NCBI RefSeq assembly: GCF_016909125.1
Contig: NZ_JAFBFD010000019.1
Span: forward strand, 1 to 52,376
DNA length: 52,376 nucleotides
Direction: 5' to 3'
Source: Enterococcus lemanii
Lineage (GTDB): Bacteria > Bacillota > Bacilli > Lactobacillales > Enterococcaceae
How positions within the stretch are numbered: the first letter of the stretch is position 1; every line of letters begins with the position of its first letter. A program made the position numbers and the translations under genes. The notes beneath the pieces are model-generated. The model saw nothing but the letters and a program-made list of their open reading frames with translations, was not told the origin of the DNA and did not search any database. Shown in pieces: positions 9,143 through 17,827 of this stretch.

Positions 9143-9148
9143 TATAAT
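9143..9148 (+). promoter_or_regulatory. Extended -10 promoter element for recU-pbp1a
   Basis: TATAAT preceded by TGT forms an extended -10 (TGnTATAAT), 23 bases before the recU ATG. No convincing -35 is visible, which is common for extended -10 promoters. Confidence 0.6.
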
Positions 9149-9170
9149 ACTTGTCAGGAGTGTGATTGTA

Positions 9171-9797
9171 ATGAACTTTCAATACCCCAATGGTCATCTT
9201 CCATTGTATAAGGAAAAACAAAAAAGACAACCCAAAACGCTTACTCCGTCATTTGCTAACCGGGGCATGCGATTTGAGGAATCGATCAATGCTAGCAACG
9301 AGTACTATTTAAACCATCAGCTAGCCGTTATCCATAAAAAACCAACACCAGTGCAAATTGTTAAGGTGGATTACCCAAAAAGAAGTGCCGCGGTCATTAA
9401 AGAAGCCTATTTTAGAGAAGCTTCAACGACAGATTATAACGGGGTATATCAAGGGTATTATTTAGACTTCGAAGCAAAAGAAACCAAAAACAAGACCTCT
9501 TTTCCTTTCAAAAACTTTCACTTGCATCAAATTGAGCATATGAAAAACTGCCTCAAGCAAAATGGGATTTGTTTTGTGTTACTCTGGTTCTCTACTTTAG
9601 AGCGTTGTTTTTTTGTGGATAGTCAAATGATTATTTATCACTGGGAAAAACAAGAAACAGGAAAAAAATCATTGTCGCTAAAAAAAATCGAGGAAATTGG
9701 CATTGAAATCAAACTAGGAATTGCACCAAGAGTCCCCTATTTAAAAGCAGTAGATAGCCATATTAAGCAAAAAGGAGCACAACAAGAAAATGAATAA
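9171..9797 (+). CDS. recU: Holliday junction resolvase RecU
   Basis: Cleaves four-way DNA junctions in recombination and chromosome segregation and modulates RecA. 208 residues starting MNFQYPNG, like the B. subtilis start MIRYPNG. NRGMRFEESINASNEYYL (near 29-46) and the nuclease site TDYNGVYQGYYLDFEAKET (D...D-x-E-x-K, near 87-105) match the RecU PD-(D/E)XK fold. The ATG at 9171 is 10 bases after AGGAG. An in-frame GTG at 9162 lies only one base from that site and is less likely. The end overlaps pbp1a by 8 bases, the classical recU-ponA operon. Confidence 0.96.
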   Translation: MNFQYPNGHLPLYKEKQKRQPKTLTPSFANRGMRFEESINASNEYYLNHQLAVIHKKPTPVQIVKVDYPKRSAAVIKEAYFREASTTDYNGVYQGYYLDFEAKETKNKTSFPFKNFHLHQIEHMKNCLKQNGICFVLLWFSTLERCFFVDSQMIIYHWEKQETGKKSLSLKKIEEIGIEIKLGIAPRVPYLKAVDSHIKQKGAQQENE

Positions 9798-12072
9798 TGA
9801 GTCACAAAAACTAACAAGACAACAAAATAAAAAGAAGAAAAAGAAATCGATTAAGAAAAAGCGTTCTGCCGGTACTATTATTTTAAATGTTTTTCTAGGA
9901 TTTGTCCTCATTGGCTGTATTGCCTTTTTATCTGGCGTTGGCCTTTTTTGGTACTATGCTAAAAGCGCCCCATCACTAGATGAAACACGATTAGAATCAC
10001 CGAATTCCTCTAAGTTTTTTGCATTAAACGGCGAAGAATTCCAATCAATTGGTGCTGAAAAAAGAGAAACAATCACTGCCAATGAAATACCACCGTTACT
10101 AGAAGATGCTATTGTCTCTGTTGAGGATCGACGCTTTTACAAACATATTGGAATTGATCCCATTCGAATTGTCGGATCCGCGCTATCGAATGTTACAACC
10201 GGCGGAATGCAAGGTGGTAGTACGTTAACACAACAACTAATTAAACTCTCTTTTTTCTCAACGGATGCTTCAGATCAAACAATCAAAAGAAAAGCACAAG
10301 AAGCTTGGCTAGCTGTCCAATTAGAAAAAGAAAAATCTAAGCAAGAGATATTAACGTACTATATCAATAAGGTCTATATGTCTAATGGATTATACGGCAT
10401 GCAAACGGCGTCAAAAGCTTTTTTTGGCAAAGGTTTAGATGAGTTAACTTTAGCTCAAACCGCTTTAATTGCTGGTTTGCCAAATGCCCCTTCTTACTTT
10501 GATCCTTATGCTAACCCAGAAAACGCCAAAAATCGTCGAGATATTGTTTTATATACAATGAAAGAAAACGATAAAATAACCGAACAAGAATATCAAGAAG
10601 CGATTGCAACACCTATTGATGACGGTTTAATCAAATTAAGACCAGGAAATGAAAATTGGAAATATTTTGATAACTACTTAACGGAAGTCATTGCCGAAGT
10701 CAAAAGAAAAACAGGAAAAGACGTTTATACGGATGGTTTAGAAGTTTATACTAATATTGACATCCAAGCCCAAAAACAACTTTACGACATTGTTAATTCG
10801 GACCAGTATGTCGCCTACCCAGATGACGAAATGCAAGTCGCTGCAACTTTAATTGATGTAAATACCGGTAAAGTTACCGCTCAAATTGGGGGTCGTAAAA
10901 TTCCTGAGGGAACCATGCTTGGACAAAACTTAGCCACCAATGTTCGCCGAGATTTTGGTTCGACAGTGAAACCTTTAATGGATTATGCACCTGCTTTTGA
11001 ATATTTAAAATATTCAACTGGAAAATATATTGTTGATGAACCTTATAAATATGTTGGAACCAACCTGTCCGTTACAAACTGGGATAACCAATATTGGGGG
11101 TCCATGACGTTAAGAAGAGCTTTAGTCGAATCACGAAATGTCCCTGCTGCAAAATTATTTTGGGATGTCGGTGCCGATAAAGTCAATGAATTTATTAATA
11201 AACTGGGAATTGAATACGCAGAATTACAACAATTTAATGCCATTTCTAGTAATATTAGTACAGAAGATGGAACTAAGTATGGTATTTCTAGTCTAAAATT
11301 GGCAGCCGCCTATGCAGCCTTTGCCAACGGTGGAACATACTACGAGCCCCAATATGTTAACAAAATTGTTTTCCAAGATGGCTCAGAAGAAACCGATGCA
11401 TTTAACGTAACTGGTGAAAAAGCGATGGAAGAAACGACTGCCTATATGGTTACTGATATATTAAAAGGGGTTATTACTAGCGGGACAGGAACAAATGCAA
11501 GTATTCGTGGGTTGTATCAAGCTGGTAAAACCGGAACATCCAATTATACGGATGAAGAATTGAGCAAAATTAATTCGCCTTATTCCATCTCTCCAGACTC
11601 AACTTTTGCTGGCTATACACCTAATTATTCCCTAGCCGTTTGGACAGGTTACGATGAAAAACTCACACCAATTACAAGTGAGTATGCCCGAGTTGCTAGT
11701 GACGTTTATCGCGAATTGATGCAGTATGTCTCTGCTTCTGTACCTAATATCGACTGGGAGATGCCTACTGGTTTAACTCGTGTTGGAATTGAGCTCTACT
11801 TGGAAGGAACCAAAATTGAACAACCAGCTGTCTCAAAACCAAAAGAATCATCTAAAAAAGCGTCTGAGGAATCTAAATCAAGTGAATCGAGTGCAGAACC
11901 AAGTACAACGACGAGCACTCCACCTGTTGAAACAGTACCGAGTGAAACAGTAGAAATCCCTCCTGTTCAAAGTACACCAGTTGAAAATGGTGATGGCAAC
12001 AATGAGCAAACGCCTCAAACACCCAACACGACACCAACTGCGCCAACACCAGCTCCAACACCGACGCCATAA
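9790..12072 (+). CDS. pbp1a: Bifunctional class A penicillin-binding protein PBP1a
   Basis: Polymerises lipid II and cross-links peptidoglycan outside the membrane. 760 residues: a very basic cytoplasmic tail (10-27), one membrane anchor (about 28-57), a GT51 glycosyltransferase with EDRRFYKHIGID near 112 and GGSTLTQQL near 146, and a transpeptidase with the SxxK motif STVKP near 391, SRN near 447 and KTGTS near 579. The last ~75 residues are Ser/Thr/Pro/Glu-rich low complexity, probably a wall-spanning tail. AAAGGAG ribosome site inside the end of recU. GpsB, a known partner of this family, is encoded 1.3 kb away. Confidence 0.96.
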   Translation: MNNESQKLTRQQNKKKKKKSIKKKRSAGTIILNVFLGFVLIGCIAFLSGVGLFWYYAKSAPSLDETRLESPNSSKFFALNGEEFQSIGAEKRETITANEIPPLLEDAIVSVEDRRFYKHIGIDPIRIVGSALSNVTTGGMQGGSTLTQQLIKLSFFSTDASDQTIKRKAQEAWLAVQLEKEKSKQEILTYYINKVYMSNGLYGMQTASKAFFGKGLDELTLAQTALIAGLPNAPSYFDPYANPENAKNRRDIVLYTMKENDKITEQEYQEAIATPIDDGLIKLRPGNENWKYFDNYLTEVIAEVKRKTGKDVYTDGLEVYTNIDIQAQKQLYDIVNSDQYVAYPDDEMQVAATLIDVNTGKVTAQIGGRKIPEGTMLGQNLATNVRRDFGSTVKPLMDYAPAFEYLKYSTGKYIVDEPYKYVGTNLSVTNWDNQYWGSMTLRRALVESRNVPAAKLFWDVGADKVNEFINKLGIEYAELQQFNAISSNISTEDGTKYGISSLKLAAAYAAFANGGTYYEPQYVNKIVFQDGSEETDAFNVTGEKAMEETTAYMVTDILKGVITSGTGTNASIRGLYQAGKTGTSNYTDEELSKINSPYSISPDSTFAGYTPNYSLAVWTGYDEKLTPITSEYARVASDVYRELMQYVSASVPNIDWEMPTGLTRVGIELYLEGTKIEQPAVSKPKESSKKASEESKSSESSAEPSTTTSTPPVETVPSETVEIPPVQSTPVENGDGNNEQTPQTPNTTPTAPTPAPTPTP

Positions 12073-12074
12073 AC

Positions 12075-12116
12075 AAAAAAATCTCTTTGAAGGTCTATCC
12101 TTCAAAGAGATTTTTT
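12075..12116 (+). terminator. Strong bidirectional terminator after pbp1a
   Basis: Perfect stem ATCTCTTTGAAGG / CCTTCAAAGAGAT with T-runs on both strands. It closes the recU-pbp1a operon and can also stop minus-strand reading beyond nth. Confidence 0.92.
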
Positions 12117-12221
12117 AAATTTAACAGTATCGATTACAAAATAAGATTCACAAGATTCTTTCATGTACATCCTCTAATCAGGTAATCTTTTTTAACTTGA
12201 AAACTTTTATAAGTTATTCTT

Positions 12222-12884
12222 TTACCGATTATTTTTATTTTTTTCTTTCATTCGGCTTTTTCCTTCTTGGCAAATTTCAAGAAGGGGACAAGTCACACAT
12301 TTTGGTGAACGCGCCAGACAGTGATACCGCCCGAAAAAAATTAACGTATGGTGTGCTTTTACCCATTGCTCTTTAGGAATTTTACGCATTAAGGTCTCTT
12401 CTACTTCTAACAAAGAAGCATTTAACTTACATATCCTTAGACGCTTCGATACACGTTCAACGTGCGTATCAACGGCGATTGCAGGAATGCCAAAAGAGAT
12501 GCCTAACACAACATTGGCCGTCTTGCGCCCTACCCCAGCTAATTGCATCAGCTCTTCACGAGTATTGGGAACTTGACCAGCAAAATCTTCAACCAGTTGT
12601 TGCGCACAACGCTGCAAATTCTTAGATTTCGTTCGATACAAACCAATTGTTTTTATCAGTTGACTGATTTCATCTACCGAAGCTTGGGCTAATTTTTCTG
12701 GTGTTGGAAAAGCTTCAAATAAAGCTGGCGTCACTTTATTAACAGAAACATCGGTTGCTTGGGCACTTAAAATAACCGCAATTAATAACTGGAATGGTGT
12801 TTCATGAACTAATTCACCATGGGCATCCGGAAACATTTGATACATTTGATTCATTGCCCACTGCGTCTTTTCTTTACTAATCAT
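12222..12884 (-). CDS. nth: Endonuclease III, DNA glycosylase/AP lyase
   Basis: Base-excision repair enzyme removing oxidised pyrimidines. 220 residues. The helix-hairpin-helix LAGVGRKTANVVLG near 113 carries the catalytic Lys, AVDTHVERVSKRL near 135 carries the catalytic Asp, and the C-terminal C-x6-C-x2-C-x5-C (CLARSPKCVTCPLLEIC) binds a 4Fe-4S cluster. The ATG follows the dnaD stop by one base and the AGAGGAT ribosome site is inside dnaD, so the two are translationally coupled. The tail after the last Cys is short and basic. Confidence 0.96.
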   Translation of the reverse strand: MISKEKTQWAMNQMYQMFPDAHGELVHETPFQLLIAVILSAQATDVSVNKVTPALFEAFPTPEKLAQASVDEISQLIKTIGLYRTKSKNLQRCAQQLVEDFAGQVPNTREELMQLAGVGRKTANVVLGISFGIPAIAVDTHVERVSKRLRICKLNASLLEVEETLMRKIPKEQWVKAHHTLIFFGRYHCLARSPKCVTCPLLEICQEGKSRMKEKNKNNR

Positions 12885-12885
12885 T

Positions 12886-13581
12886 TCAATCCTCTTCTAA
12901 CCAATTATGTAATGAAATTTTTGGTAATTGTTTTTCCTTTGGTGCTTCTTTTTGCATCAATTGTCGTTTTCTTCGCTTTTGTTCTTCTTGTACTTGCTGG
13001 CTCGTCCGAATATTTTTACGCTCCCAAGAAAGTAAAATTCGGTCAATATAGTTTAAACTATAGGCTTGATTTAAAACAGCTTCTCTTAAAGCAAGTTGAA
13101 TCAGTTCCACTTGATAATGGTCTTCATCTAGCCATTGACCAATGCGCTGGAATTCAATTTGAGAAAGCGGACGTCCAAATTCAGCTTCAAAACTTTGGTA
13201 TAATTCGCGAATTTTTTCTTGTTCTTTTTTCTTCGTTTGTGTCATTTTTTCTTGTTCTTTTAAAACAGCAATTTTATTAAAAATCAAACTCAAATCATAG
13301 TGATCGACAATTTTTCCAGAAGTATCTTTTGTTGAAATAATTTGCACCACTTGCTTTTGTACTAATTGATTCAATAAATAATAGATTTCTTGCTGAGTAA
13401 AACTTAATTGACTTGCAATCATTGCTAAGTCCGGAAAATGATTCCCTGCTTCGTTATAGCGAAATAATTGTAACCAAAGCAAAAATTCTTCATTCGTTAA
13501 TCCAATTTTTCGATAATTATCTAAAACTAAATTTGAATAAGTCGTTTGACCACTTGCAAGATATTCTTCTAATGAGATCAT
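12886..13581 (-). CDS. dnaD: Replication initiation/restart protein DnaD
   Basis: Helps load the replicative helicase at oriC and at restart sites with DnaB/DnaI. 231 residues: an N-terminal winged helix (about 1-110), a charged linker and a C-terminal DnaD domain containing LNQAYSLNYIDRILLSWER (near 169-187), like the family YxxxxIxxILxxW signature. Rich in Lys/Gln at the end. ATG start with AAAGGAAAT. First gene of the dnaD-nth pair conserved in Bacilli; the ypoC gene found between ponA and nth in B. subtilis is missing. Confidence 0.92.
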   Translation of the reverse strand: MISLEEYLASGQTTYSNLVLDNYRKIGLTNEEFLLWLQLFRYNEAGNHFPDLAMIASQLSFTQQEIYYLLNQLVQKQVVQIISTKDTSGKIVDHYDLSLIFNKIAVLKEQEKMTQTKKKEQEKIRELYQSFEAEFGRPLSQIEFQRIGQWLDEDHYQVELIQLALREAVLNQAYSLNYIDRILLSWERKNIRTSQQVQEEQKRRKRQLMQKEAPKEKQLPKISLHNWLEED

Positions 13582-13603
13582 TTATATTTCCTTTCTTTAC
13601 GAT

Positions 13604-13635
13604 AAAAAAGGGAAACTAACATCAGTCCCCTTCTT
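13604..13635 (-). terminator. Terminator after perR-ridA
   Basis: Minus-strand hairpin with arms near AAGGGGAC and GTTTCCCTT followed by TTTTTT. It lies between the ridA stop and the dnaD start. Confidence 0.7.
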
Positions 13636-13639
13636 TTAA

Positions 13640-14023
13640 CTATTTACTTGAAACAGCTGCAATGATCTCAATTTCAATTAACACATCTTTAGGTAAACGT
13701 GCCACTTCAACTGCAGATCTTGCCGGCAAAACTTCTCCGAATAAAGTAGCATAAACGCCATTAAAAGCAACAAAATCATCCATATTCTTTAGGAAACAAG
13801 TTGTTTTTACGATAGCATCGGCACTAATGTTGGCTTCTGCTAAAATGGCTGAAATATTTTTGATAACTTGGGTTGTTTGTTCTTCTATTGTTTTTCCGAC
13901 AACGAGGCCCGTTTGCGGATCCAATGGTACCTGACCAGAGGCAAATAAAAATCCATTTGCAATTCTACCTTGAACATAAGGGCCAATTGCTTTAGGAGCA
14001 TCTGATGTTTGTATAATGGTCAT
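13640..14023 (-). CDS. ridA: RidA family enamine/imine deaminase
   Basis: Hydrolyses reactive enamine/imine intermediates from PLP enzymes such as threonine dehydratase. 127 residues, the family norm. Signatures: AIGPYVQGRIANGFLFASGQVPLDP at 12-36 and PARSAVEVARLPKDVLIEIEIIA at the C-terminus, where the Arg after PA contacts substrate carboxylate. The ATG lies 8 bases past the perR stop, with GAAGGAGAG at the end of perR, so the two are one operon. Confidence 0.95.
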   Translation of the reverse strand: MTIIQTSDAPKAIGPYVQGRIANGFLFASGQVPLDPQTGLVVGKTIEEQTTQVIKNISAILAEANISADAIVKTTCFLKNMDDFVAFNGVYATLFGEVLPARSAVEVARLPKDVLIEIEIIAAVSSK

Positions 14024-14031
14024 TGGCTAAA

Positions 14032-14463
14032 TCACTCTCCTTCAACTTGTTGACAATTTGGACAAATTCCATAAATCTCTAGGCGATGGCTCTTTACAGT
14101 GTAATTGGTTAATTGAGCTGCAGCGACTTCTACATCATCTAATTTAGGATAATAAAAATCTGCTACTTTCCCACAACTCTCACAAATTACATGGTAATGA
14201 GGCTTTAAAGAAAAATCATAACGACTAGAAGCACTAGCATAATTCATCTCTTTTAAAAAGCCCAATTCGGTGAATCGCTTCAAATTATTATAAACGGTTG
14301 CGACACTGATTCCTGGAAATCTTTTCTCAATCGCTTGATACACTTCTTCCGCCGTTGGATGTGTTTGAACCTCTGTTAAAAACTCTAAAATAGCGATTCG
14401 TTGAGGTGTAATCCGAATTTTTTCATCTTTTAAACAAGTTAATGCTTCATCAAACGCAGTCAC
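14032..14463 (-). CDS. perR: Peroxide-responsive repressor PerR (Fur family)
   Basis: Metal-dependent repressor that senses peroxide through iron-catalysed histidine oxidation. 143 residues: a winged helix (1-80) with ITPQRIAILEFL and VATVYNNLKRFTELG, then a metal domain with SRYDFSLKPHYHVICESCGKVADF. The Asp and two His of the PerR regulatory site (B. subtilis D85, H91, H93) are there, and CESC/CPNC form the structural zinc site. The Asp in the YDF position favours PerR over Fur. GTG start, eight bases after a strong AAGGAGGGG. I see no clear PerR operator upstream. Confidence 0.93.
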   Translation of the reverse strand: MTAFDEALTCLKDEKIRITPQRIAILEFLTEVQTHPTAEEVYQAIEKRFPGISVATVYNNLKRFTELGFLKEMNYASASSRYDFSLKPHYHVICESCGKVADFYYPKLDDVEVAAAQLTNYTVKSHRLEIYGICPNCQQVEGE

Positions 14464-14533
14464 GATTTTCCCCTCCTTGAATTATTTTGAACTCATAAAG
14501 CTATGATACTATGACTTTCAGAAATTATCTAGC

Positions 14534-14578
14534 AAAAAAGCCGGATTTTGTTTCTCTAATTGAAACAAAATCCGACTT
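14534..14578 (-). terminator. Strong terminator of tkt
   Basis: Minus-strand arms AAGTCGGATTTTGTTTC and GAAACAAAATCCGGCTT, with a 7-base loop and TTTTTT. It lies just after the tkt stop. The left arm is also A-rich enough to act on the other strand. Confidence 0.92.
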
Positions 14579-14588
14579 ATCATGTCAA

Positions 14589-16583
14589 TTAAATTGATTT
14601 GAAAGTATTTACAACATTTTCAACAGTAAAACCAAATTCTGCTAAGACTTTATCACCTGGAGCAGAGGCACCAAAATGATTAATTGCAATGACTTTGCCA
14701 CGACATTTTGTATAACGATCCCAACCAAATGGTGATGCCGCTTCAATTGCTACGCGTTTTTTAATCGCTCTTGGTAAAACAGACTCTTTGTATTCTGCTG
14801 ATTGTGCTTCAAATAAATCCATACTTGGCATTGAGACAACTGAAACATCAATACCTTCTTCCGCTAAAGCTTTTTGCGCTTCAGTCGCTAAAAAGACTTC
14901 TGAACCAGTTGCTAGTAAAATCCCTTCTGGTTTTTCACCTTTTTGAGCAGAAACAACATAAGCCCCTTTTGTTACGCCTTCATCTGCTAAAGTCGTTGTC
15001 CCTTCAATAACTGGTAAGTTTTGACGACTTAAAACTAAAACAGTTGGTGTTTTTTCTGAAGTCATTGCAATTTTCCAAGCTGCACGTGTTTCGTTTCCGT
15101 CAGCTGGACGAATCACATGTAAATTCGGGATACTACGTAAACTTGAAAGTTGTTCAATCGGCTCATGTGTTGGTCCATCTTCTCCAACCGCAACTGAATC
15201 GTGTGTTAAGACGTAAGTAACTGGGATGTCTTGTAGAGCCGCTAAACGAACTGCTGGACGTAAGTAATCTACAAAGACGAAGAAAGTACCACCATAAACA
15301 TGCGTTCCGCCGTGTAATTGAATCCCATTCATCGCTGCGGCCATTGCAAATTCACGGACACCAAACCAAATGTTACGGCCTTCATATTGACCTGGTTCAA
15401 AATCTTTTTCAGCTGCAACCATTGTGTTATTAGAAGAAGATAAGTCCGCAGATCCGCCCCATAAACTTGGTACAGCTTTCGATAATGCCTGAATCATTTC
15501 TTTACTTGAAACACGGCTCGCTTGGCTTGAACCTACTTCATACGTTGGTAAATCTGCTGCCCAATTTTCAGGTAATTCTTTGGCAAAAGCTTGTTTAAAT
15601 TGTGCTGCTAATTCTGGATAAGCAGCTTCATATTGATTGAATAACTCATTCCAAGCATCTTCTGCTTTTTGACCTTCTTCAATCATTGTTTGTTTAAAGC
15701 GCTCTGCCACTTCTGCTGGTACAGTAAATTCTGGATAATCCCAACCATAAGCCGCTTTCGCTACTTGAATGCCTTCTGCTCCCAGAGGGGCACCATGAAC
15801 CGCCGATGTCCCTTCTTTTGGCGCGCCAAAACCAATTACTGTTTTAATTTCAATCAATGTTGGTTTGTCTTTTTCGGCTTTTGCTGCGTCGATTGCTGCT
15901 GAAATAGCTGCTAAATCGTTGCCATCTTCCACTAACAAGTGTTGCCAACCATAAGCTTCGTACCGTTGACCGACATTTTCAGTGAAAGCTTTTGAAGTGG
16001 GGCCATCTAAGGAAATATCATTTGAATCATATAATACAATCAATTTTCCTAGTTTTAAATGTCCAGCCATTGAAGAAGCTTCTTGAGAGACACCTTCCAT
16101 TAAATCACCATCACCACAAAGTGCATAAGTATAGTGATCAACAACTGAAAAATCCGTTTGGTTGTAAGTCGCTGCTAAATGAGCTTCGGCCATCGCCATT
16201 CCAACTGCCATCGCAATTCCTTGTCCTAAAGGACCCGTCGTCGCTTCAATGCCGTCTGTGTGATTTACTTCTGGATGTCCGGGTGTGCGGCTTCCCCATT
16301 GACGGAAATTTTGCATATCTTCTGTCGTTACGTCATAACCTGCACAATGAAGTAAGCTGTATAACAAAGCAGAGCCATGTCCTGCTGACAATACGAAACG
16401 ATCGCGATCCACCCAATTTCTTGATGTACTTGGATTTACCTTTAAATGTTTTGTCCATAAAGCATACGCCATTGGAGCAGCCCCCATTGGTAGTCCTGGG
16501 TGTCCAGAATTGGCTTTTTGTACCATATCAATACTTAATGTTCTTAATGTATTGACTCCTAACTCATCGATTTTATCAAACAC
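14589..16583 (-). CDS. tkt: Transketolase
   Basis: Thiamine-diphosphate enzyme moving two-carbon units in the pentose phosphate pathway. 664 residues, the usual length. [17 protein letters not shown] near 27, the ThDP motif [14 protein letters not shown] near 154, and the transketolase signature [12 protein letters not shown] near 470. GTG start with AGGAGG eight bases ahead; a near-consensus promoter lies upstream and a strong terminator downstream, so it is a single-gene unit. Confidence 0.97.
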   Translation of the reverse strand: MFDKIDELGVNTLRTLSIDMVQKANSGHPGLPMGAAPMAYALWTKHLKVNPSTSRNWVDRDRFVLSAGHGSALLYSLLHCAGYDVTTEDMQNFRQWGSRTPGHPEVNHTDGIEATTGPLGQGIAMAVGMAMAEAHLAATYNQTDFSVVDHYTYALCGDGDLMEGVSQEASSMAGHLKLGKLIVLYDSNDISLDGPTSKAFTENVGQRYEAYGWQHLLVEDGNDLAAISAAIDAAKAEKDKPTLIEIKTVIGFGAPKEGTSAVHGAPLGAEGIQVAKAAYGWDYPEFTVPAEVAERFKQTMIEEGQKAEDAWNELFNQYEAAYPELAAQFKQAFAKELPENWAADLPTYEVGSSQASRVSSKEMIQALSKAVPSLWGGSADLSSSNNTMVAAEKDFEPGQYEGRNIWFGVREFAMAAAMNGIQLHGGTHVYGGTFFVFVDYLRPAVRLAALQDIPVTYVLTHDSVAVGEDGPTHEPIEQLSSLRSIPNLHVIRPADGNETRAAWKIAMTSEKTPTVLVLSRQNLPVIEGTTTLADEGVTKGAYVVSAQKGEKPEGILLATGSEVFLATEAQKALAEEGIDVSVVSMPSMDLFEAQSAEYKESVLPRAIKKRVAIEAASPFGWDRYTKCRGKVIAINHFGASAPGDKVLAEFGFTVENVVNTFKSI

Positions 16584-16628
16584 AGCTAGCGCCTCCTATT
16601 TAGGTTTTTTTTACCTTAATTCTCTTTT

Positions 16629-16657
16629 ATTATAAAAGACAACCTCTTTTTTTTCAA
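16629..16657 (-). promoter_or_regulatory. Sigma-A promoter of tkt
   Basis: On the minus strand TTGAAA (16652-16657), a 17-base spacer and a perfect TATAAT (16629-16634), about 45 bases before the GTG start. Confidence 0.88.
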
Positions 16658-16680
16658 GCCTTTTTGTCAGGAAGTTTGAT

Positions 16681-16923
16681 TTATTTTCGATTATGTAACC
16701 CTTTTTCTTTTTGGATTGCTTTTAATTTATCCGGGGTTACATCGTTTCCTAGCGGATCAACGACTTTCATCCCTTCAATATGATGCTTCATCCCACCGCG
16801 AAAAGCAGTTAAGTATTCTTGGCGTAAAAGTTGTTGTTCTTTTTCTTCCGCTTGCGTTAAACCGGTTGCTTTCTTCTTTCTCGCCAACTCATTAATTCGA
16901 TTTAATTTTTCTTTTGATAACAT
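16681..16923 (-). CDS. UPF0291/DUF896 family small protein (YnzC-like)
   Basis: 80 residues: a helical hairpin ([18 protein letters not shown], then [17 protein letters not shown]) followed by [24 protein letters not shown], the signature of this family. B. subtilis ynzC lies by the SOS genes yneA-yneB next to lexA, and here too the gene is divergent from lexA. Function unknown. I start at 16923, nine bases after AAGGGGG; the frame extends further upstream but without a ribosome site. Confidence 0.92.
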   Translation of the reverse strand: MLSKEKLNRINELARKKKATGLTQAEEKEQQLLRQEYLTAFRGGMKHHIEGMKVVDPLGNDVTPDKLKAIQKEKGLHNRK

Positions 16924-16993
16924 AAAAAATCCCCCTTCTTCCCTCTCTGCTATCTTATACAAAAATACGAGAAAATACAATCCTTACAAAAAG

Positions 16994-17007
16994 CGAACAT
17001 CCGTTTG
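16994..17007 (+). promoter_or_regulatory. LexA operator (SOS box) of lexA
   Basis: CGAACATCCGTTTG matches the Gram-positive SOS box CGAAC-N4-GTTCG at 9 of 10 fixed positions. It overlaps the -35 box of the lexA promoter, giving autorepression. Confidence 0.85.
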
Positions 17008-17033
17008 ATTTCGCTTTTTGATTATGCTAAAAT
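17005..17033 (+). promoter_or_regulatory. lexA promoter
   Basis: TTGATT (17005-17010), a 17-base spacer, then TAAAAT (17028-17033). The -35 box shares bases with the SOS box. Confidence 0.8.
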
Positions 17034-17064
17034 TAAATCAAATCAAAGAAAGAAGGTGTATTCT

Positions 17065-17685
17065 TTGGCTAAACAAACTGAAAGCCGCCAATTGGAAATT
17101 TTACGCTTTATTCATACACGTGTCGCAGAAAAAGGATATCCACCAACTGTTCGAGAAATTGCTGAAGCGGTTCAACTATCTTCCACTTCAACCGTACATG
17201 GGCATTTATCCCGACTAGAAAAAAAAGGTTATATCCAAAAAGATCCAACGAAACCTCGAGCCATCGAACTTACCCCTCAAGGCATGGAAGCAATTGGTGC
17301 AGAACAAAAAAGTATTCCTTTATTAGGGGTTGTTACAGCTGGAGAGCCTATTTTAGCTATTGAAGAAGCTTCTGATTTTTTCCCAATGCCGCCTCACTTA
17401 TTAAAAAGTGAAAGCCAACATTTTATGTTAACGATCTCCGGAGAAAGTATGATTAATGCGGGGATTTTAGATGGTGATCAAATTATTATTCGCAAACAAG
17501 ACATCGCTCGCAACGGTGACATTGTGGTCGCTATGACGGATGATGATGAAGCAACTTGCAAAAGATTCTTTAAAGAAAAAGACCATATTCGTTTACAACC
17601 TGAAAACGATTTTTTAGAACCAATCTTATTACCAAACGTTAAAATACTAGGTTTAGTTGTTGGTTTATATCGCAATTTTAATTAA
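17065..17685 (+). CDS. lexA: SOS repressor LexA
   Basis: Represses DNA-damage genes and cleaves itself when stimulated by RecA filaments. 206 residues: a winged helix (1-70) with [24 protein letters not shown], an Ala-Gly cleavage site in GVVTAGEP, the catalytic Ser in SGESM and the catalytic Lys in EATCKRF. The start is a TTG at 17065, six bases after AGAAGGTG. This gives the normal LexA N-terminus; the frame runs 20 codons further upstream, but that part overlaps the promoter. Self-regulation is shown by the SOS box at 16994. Confidence 0.96.
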   Translation: MAKQTESRQLEILRFIHTRVAEKGYPPTVREIAEAVQLSSTSTVHGHLSRLEKKGYIQKDPTKPRAIELTPQGMEAIGAEQKSIPLLGVVTAGEPILAIEEASDFFPMPPHLLKSESQHFMLTISGESMINAGILDGDQIIIRKQDIARNGDIVVAMTDDDEATCKRFFKEKDHIRLQPENDFLEPILLPNVKILGLVVGLYRNFN

Positions 17686-17696
17686 ATTATTTTGCT

Positions 17697-17733
17697 AAAA
17701 AGAACTCACTACTTTGTGAGTTTCTTTTTTTCT
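17697..17733 (+). terminator. Terminator of lexA
   Basis: Hairpin with arms AAAGAACTCAC and GTGAGTTTCTTT and a T-rich tail, 12 bases past the lexA stop. It separates lexA from the SOS-controlled gene that follows. Confidence 0.88.
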
Positions 17734-17755
17734 TTATTTTTTTACAAAATCACTC

Positions 17756-17784
17756 TTTACAAACCGAACAAACATTCGTATAAT
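17756..17784 (+). promoter_or_regulatory. Promoter of the SOS-controlled small membrane protein gene
   Basis: TTTACA (17756-17761), a 17-base spacer and a perfect TATAAT (17779-17784). The spacer contains SOS box 1 and the expected start point (about 17791) touches SOS box 2. Confidence 0.88.
17765..17778 (+). promoter_or_regulatory. SOS box 1 (imperfect LexA operator)
   Basis: CGAACAAACATTCG matches CGAAC-N4-GTTCG at 9 of 10 fixed positions. It lies wholly between the -35 and -10 boxes. Confidence 0.8.
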
Positions 17785-17791
17785 GAAAACA

Positions 17792-17805
17792 CGAACAAAA
17801 GTTCG
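17792..17805 (+). promoter_or_regulatory. SOS box 2 (perfect LexA operator)
   Basis: CGAACAAAAGTTCG is a perfect match to CGAAC-N4-GTTCG. It sits at the predicted transcription start, 27 bases centre-to-centre from box 1. Confidence 0.92.
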
Positions 17806-17827
17806 CAAATTATGAGGAGTGATTTTT

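Noticed and set aside
11873-12105. Two minus-strand frames opposite the pbp1a tail
   Set aside because: They arise from the low-complexity Ser/Pro/Thr tail and cross the terminator.
12819-13280. 153-codon plus-strand frame
   Set aside because: Antisense of dnaD. The hydrophobic, Phe/Leu-rich product is typical of reading Glu/Lys/Gln codons backwards.
14480-14505. Possible PerR box in front of perR
   Set aside because: The TTATGAG...CAAAATAA arrangement matches the 7-1-7 consensus poorly.
15992-16555. 187-codon plus-strand frame
   Set aside because: Antisense of tkt, which has complete transketolase motifs; His/Leu-rich composition and no ribosome site.
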